A stretch of DNA of 64,000 nucleotides. Source: Clostridia bacterium. Its GTDB lineage: Bacteria > Bacillota > Clostridia > Oscillospirales > Acutalibacteraceae. Under the pieces are notes generated by a model that worked only from the letters and a program-made list of their open reading frames with translations, was not told the DNA's origin and did not search any database. The translations under genes and the position numbers were made by a program. Numbering within the stretch: the first letter of the stretch is position 1; each line of letters starts with the position of its first letter. Shown one piece after another: positions 61,614 through 64,000 of the stretch. The DNA lies in the NCBI GenBank assembly GCA_017438845.1, contig JAFRUO010000008.1, positions 1-64,000 on the forward strand, written 5' to 3'.

Positions 61614-62524
61614 TTAAAGACATCCAACAGGAAATTTTAAAGCTGAAAAAAGAGAACGACATCTGCATACTTGCTCACAGCTATGTCGCTCACGAGATAA
61701 TCGAAATCGCCGATTTTACGGGCGACAGCTATGCTTTGTCGGTAAAGGCAAAGGACGCGCCGCAAAAAACCGTGATAATGGTCGGTGTGCGCTTTATGGC
61801 TGAAACCGTAAAGATTCTTTCACCGGAAAAAAAGGTTATACTTGCAAACCCCGGCGCAGGCTGTGCAATGGCTGACCAGATGGACAGGGAGCTTATCAGC
61901 GAGGTTAAAAAGAGTTATCCCGACTACAAGGTTGTGGCTTATATCAACACCACCGCTTCGCTTAAAACAATTTGCGACGTTTGTGTTACAAGCTCTTCGG
62001 CGGTCAAAATTGTAAAGGCACTGCCCGACAAGAATATTCTTTTTATTCCCGACTGCAACCTCGGTGCTTATGTTGCCGAGCAGCTTCCCGAAAAGAATAT
62101 CAAGCTGCTTCAGGGCGGCTGTCCCGTACATGCCGCTGTTTCGGCTGACGAGGCAATCAAGGCGAAAAAAGAGCACCCGAATGCTCTTCTGCTCGTTCAC
62201 CCCGAGTGTAAGGCTGAGGTTGTGAAGCTTGCCGACTACGTAGGCTCAACCTCGGGTATTATGGATTTTGCAGGCAAATCGGACTGCAGGGAATTTATTA
62301 TCGGGACCGAGCTTTCAATTGCGGAGCACCTTCAGTATCAGTATCCCGACAAGATGTTCTACTATCTTTCGGACAAGCTTATTTGTAAAAATATGCGTCT
62401 TAATACGCTTTATGATGTTTATAACGCTATCGTCGGCAGAAGCGGCGAGGAGATAATTCTTGACGGCAAAACAATTGCGGACGCACGCAAATGTATTGAC
62501 GAAATGATTCGTTTAGGCGGTTGA
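61610..62524 (+). CDS. nadA: quinolinate synthase A
   Basis: A 304-residue [4Fe-4S] enzyme. ILAHSYVAHEI, ANPGAGCAMADQM, NTTASLKTICDVCVTSSSAV, IPDCNLG and HPECKAEVVKLADYVGSTSGI are typical, and the three cluster Cys are visible. It condenses iminoaspartate with dihydroxyacetone phosphate to make quinolinate for NAD. nadB and nadC, usually adjacent, are absent here. Confidence 0.95.
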   Translation: MIKDIQQEILKLKKENDICILAHSYVAHEIIEIADFTGDSYALSVKAKDAPQKTVIMVGVRFMAETVKILSPEKKVILANPGAGCAMADQMDRELISEVKKSYPDYKVVAYINTTASLKTICDVCVTSSSAVKIVKALPDKNILFIPDCNLGAYVAEQLPEKNIKLLQGGCPVHAAVSADEAIKAKKEHPNALLLVHPECKAEVVKLADYVGSTSGIMDFAGKSDCREFIIGTELSIAEHLQYQYPDKMFYYLSDKLICKNMRLNTLYDVYNAIVGRSGEEIILDGKTIADARKCIDEMIRLGG

Positions 62525-62526
62525 TA

Positions 62527-63591
62527 ATGGAAAAGGTTATGACAGGTATGAGCGGCGGCGTAGACAGCTCCGTCGCCGCTTTTCTTTTACTTAAAGAGGG
62601 CTTTGAGGTTGTCGGAGTTACAATGAAGCTTTTTGACGGTGAGGAGGTTTCCGCACTGTCCGACAAAAGCTGTTGCTCGGTTGACGACGCAATTGACGCA
62701 AAAAGAGTGTGCGCCGCGATGGGCATAAAGCACTATATGCTTAATATGAAGGACGACTTTAAGCGTGATGTTATCGACCGATTTGTTACGGCTTATCAGA
62801 ACGGTGAAACTCCCAACCCCTGCATAGACTGCAACAAATATTTAAAGTTCGGGAAAATGCTTCGTCGTGCCTCCGAGCTCGGTATGGATTATATAGCCAC
62901 GGGGCATTATTCGCGCGTTGAAAAGCAGGGGAGCAGGTATCTTCTGAAAAAGGCGGTTGACCCGAAAAAGGATCAGAGCTATGTGCTTTATTCGCTTACG
63001 CAGAGTCAGCTCTCAAGGCTGAAACTGCCGCTCGGCGCATACACTAAACAGCAGGTCAGGGAAATCGCCCTTGAAAACGGCTTTGTCAACGCCGAAAAGC
63101 ACGAAAGCCAGGACATCTGCTTTGTACCCAACGGCGACTATTACAGCTTTATTGAACGCTATACGGGGAAGTCCTATCCGCACGGAGATTTTGTGAACAC
63201 TGACGGCGAACGTCTCGGAGAGCACAAGGGGATAATCCGCTATACAGTAGGGCAGAGGAGAGGGCTCGGACTTGCCCTTCCCGAAAGTATGTACGTGCTT
63301 GAAAAGGATATTGAAAATAACAGGGTGATTCTCGGCTTTAATAACGACCTTTTTTCAAGGGAACTGACCGTTAAGGACATCAGCTTCACGGCTTGCGACA
63401 GACTTGACGGCGAAGAGCATCTGCTCGTCAAGGTGCGTTACAATCAGACCGAGCAGCCCGCTACGGTAATCCAGACCGGGGAAAACAGGTTGAAAATTAT
63501 TTTTGACGAGCCGCAAAGGGCAATCACAAAGGGGCAGGCGGCGGTTATTTATGACGGTGACACCGTTGTCGGCGGCGGTACAATAGAATGA
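62527..63591 (+). CDS. mnmA: tRNA-specific 2-thiouridylase MnmA
   Basis: A 354-residue protein. The PP-loop SGGVDSSVAAFLL, the catalytic Cys in NPCIDCNKYLKFG, the second Cys in ESQDICFVP and the C-terminal barrel are complete. It puts sulfur on U34 of Glu, Gln and Lys tRNAs. The ATG at 62527 lies just after the nadA stop; an overlapping TTG at 62521 is possible. Confidence 0.96.
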   Translation: MEKVMTGMSGGVDSSVAAFLLLKEGFEVVGVTMKLFDGEEVSALSDKSCCSVDDAIDAKRVCAAMGIKHYMLNMKDDFKRDVIDRFVTAYQNGETPNPCIDCNKYLKFGKMLRRASELGMDYIATGHYSRVEKQGSRYLLKKAVDPKKDQSYVLYSLTQSQLSRLKLPLGAYTKQQVREIALENGFVNAEKHESQDICFVPNGDYYSFIERYTGKSYPHGDFVNTDGERLGEHKGIIRYTVGQRRGLGLALPESMYVLEKDIENNRVILGFNNDLFSRELTVKDISFTACDRLDGEEHLLVKVRYNQTEQPATVIQTGENRLKIIFDEPQRAITKGQAAVIYDGDTVVGGGTIE

Positions 63592-63616
63592 TACAGCAAA
63601 TCGGGATTTGTCAAAA

Positions 63617-63808
63617 GAGGCTTCCCCTTGAGGGGAAGCTGTCACCGCAGGTGACTGATGAGGTGGAGAGTAATCGATAACGCCACTTCGTGGCTACACC
63701 TCATCCACCGCAAGCGGTCCCCCTTTTTTCTCCGAAAACAGGAAACCCTCTGTCTGCTTCGCAGACATCTCCCTTAAAAAGGGAGTCACCTCAAGGAGAA
63801 GGCTTATT
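63617..63808. repeat. MITE-like intergenic repeat of gut Firmicutes
   Basis: A dense run of small inverted repeats: GCTTCCCCT/AGGGGAAGC, GTCACC/GGTGAC, TGATGAGGTG/CACCTCATCC across about 50 bases, CCGC/GCGG, GTCTGC/GCAGAC, and CTCCCTT/AAGGGAG. There is no coding potential. The pattern is that of the widely dispersed noncoding repeats seen between genes in Clostridia genomes; the name and origin are inference. Confidence 0.7.
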
Positions 63809-63841
63809 CTGAATGACAAACTCTTATTTGTTGATAGAAAT

Positions 63842-63884
63842 AAATACAGCGGCTGAATTTTTTACTCAGCCGCTGTATTTTTTT
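63842..63884. terminator. strong bidirectional terminator
   Basis: AAATACAGCGGCTGA (63842-63856) pairs with TCAGCCGCTGTATTT (63866-63880), T runs on both strands. Confidence 0.9.
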
Positions 63885-64000
63885 ATTTATTCGTCCTGTC
63901 AACCTTAGCTTCTGCTTTCATAAGAAAATCGTACACGGGTTTAAGCTCGATAAAGCGTTCGCCTATAACATCGGCAAGCTTGTCGCTGAAGAGTAAATCA
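63883..64000 (-). CDS. C-terminal end of a gene cut by the window edge
   Basis: An open frame enters from the right edge on the minus strand and stops at 63883-63885. The visible 38 residues include a hydrophilic helix (LADVIGERFIELKPVYDFL) and end in DRTNK. The product cannot be identified. A good terminator directly follows, supporting a real gene. Confidence 0.6.
   Translation of the reverse strand, partial: DLLFSDKLADVIGERFIELKPVYDFLMKAEAKVDRTNK

Noticed and set aside
63617-63808. tRNA or riboswitch after mnmA
   Set aside because: No cloverleaf or conserved TPsiC sequence; pattern matches dispersed intergenic repeats.

Overview
The window looks like a chromosome segment from a spore-forming, anaerobic gut-type Clostridia (Oscillospiraceae/Ruminococcus-like). 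The evidence is Clostridia-type operon content (rpmG-secE-nusG-rplK-rplA-rplJ-rplL), sporulation genes spoIVA and spoIIID, cohesin and dockerin modules, SLH repeats, split ThrE, pyrR attenuation, and the short palindromic repeats common in gut Firmicutes. No rRNA, tRNA, CRISPR array or prophage was recognised. The only intact mobile element is an IS200-type insertion.

Layout. 0-9 kb: possible IS200/IS605 right end at the edge, ABC-F ATPase, split Thr/Ser exporter, a large secreted dockerin protein (+), DUF378 protein, spoIVA and an alpha/beta hydrolase. 9-13 kb: DivIVA-like coiled-coil gene, a lone class I fumarase/tartrate dehydratase beta subunit and pcrA, followed by IS200 tnpA. 13.6-17.5 kb: rodA (-), then tsaE-tsaB-rpiB, upp and spoIIID (+). 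17.5-24.3 kb: a minus-strand operon alaS-hinT-comEC-holA-rnmV plus a 33-residue membrane peptide not listed among longer ORFs. 24.5-33.3 kb: LytS-like kinase with an unusual response regulator, cca, DUF896, parE-parC. 33.3-38.2 kb: an accessory island with REP-like palindromes, an SLH-anchored protein carrying two copies of a subtilase propeptide-like module, and a secreted subtilase carrying a third copy. 38.3-42.4 kb: secE/nusG/ribosomal protein cluster, with a candidate L1 autoregulatory site and an expanded L10 leader. 42.4-43.4 kb: an amphipathic 50-residue peptide and a lipoprotein. 43.4-55 kb: GH36-like enzyme, GT2, DUF1858, trmK, Nif3, RqcH, two membrane/wall-anchored cohesin-like proteins, a structured RNA candidate, DUF1292, aldose epimerase, an unknown protein and a flavin-binding protein. 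55-64 kb: pyrR-uraA with attenuator, Pr6Pr/AIG1-like membrane protein, GH31, diguanylate cyclase, nadA, mnmA, a MITE-like repeat and a cut gene.

How genes fit together. The dockerin protein (3.6-6 kb) and two single-cohesin surface proteins (50.5-52.1 kb) suggest a minimal cell-surface cohesin-dockerin attachment system, possibly used with the GH36/GH31 sugar hydrolases and aldose epimerase. The most unusual system is the SLH protein/subtilase pair: the same prodomain-like module occurs twice on an anchored non-enzymatic protein and once in front of an intact S8 catalytic domain. This suggests surface-tethered control or folding of a secreted protease. Regulation visible in the DNA includes a terminator that swallows the spoIIID ribosome-binding site, a 13-bp palindrome over the parE promoter, a palindrome inside the SLH-gene promoter spacer, the PyrR attenuator and the long L10 leader. 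All calls come from reading the sequence; no database search was run.
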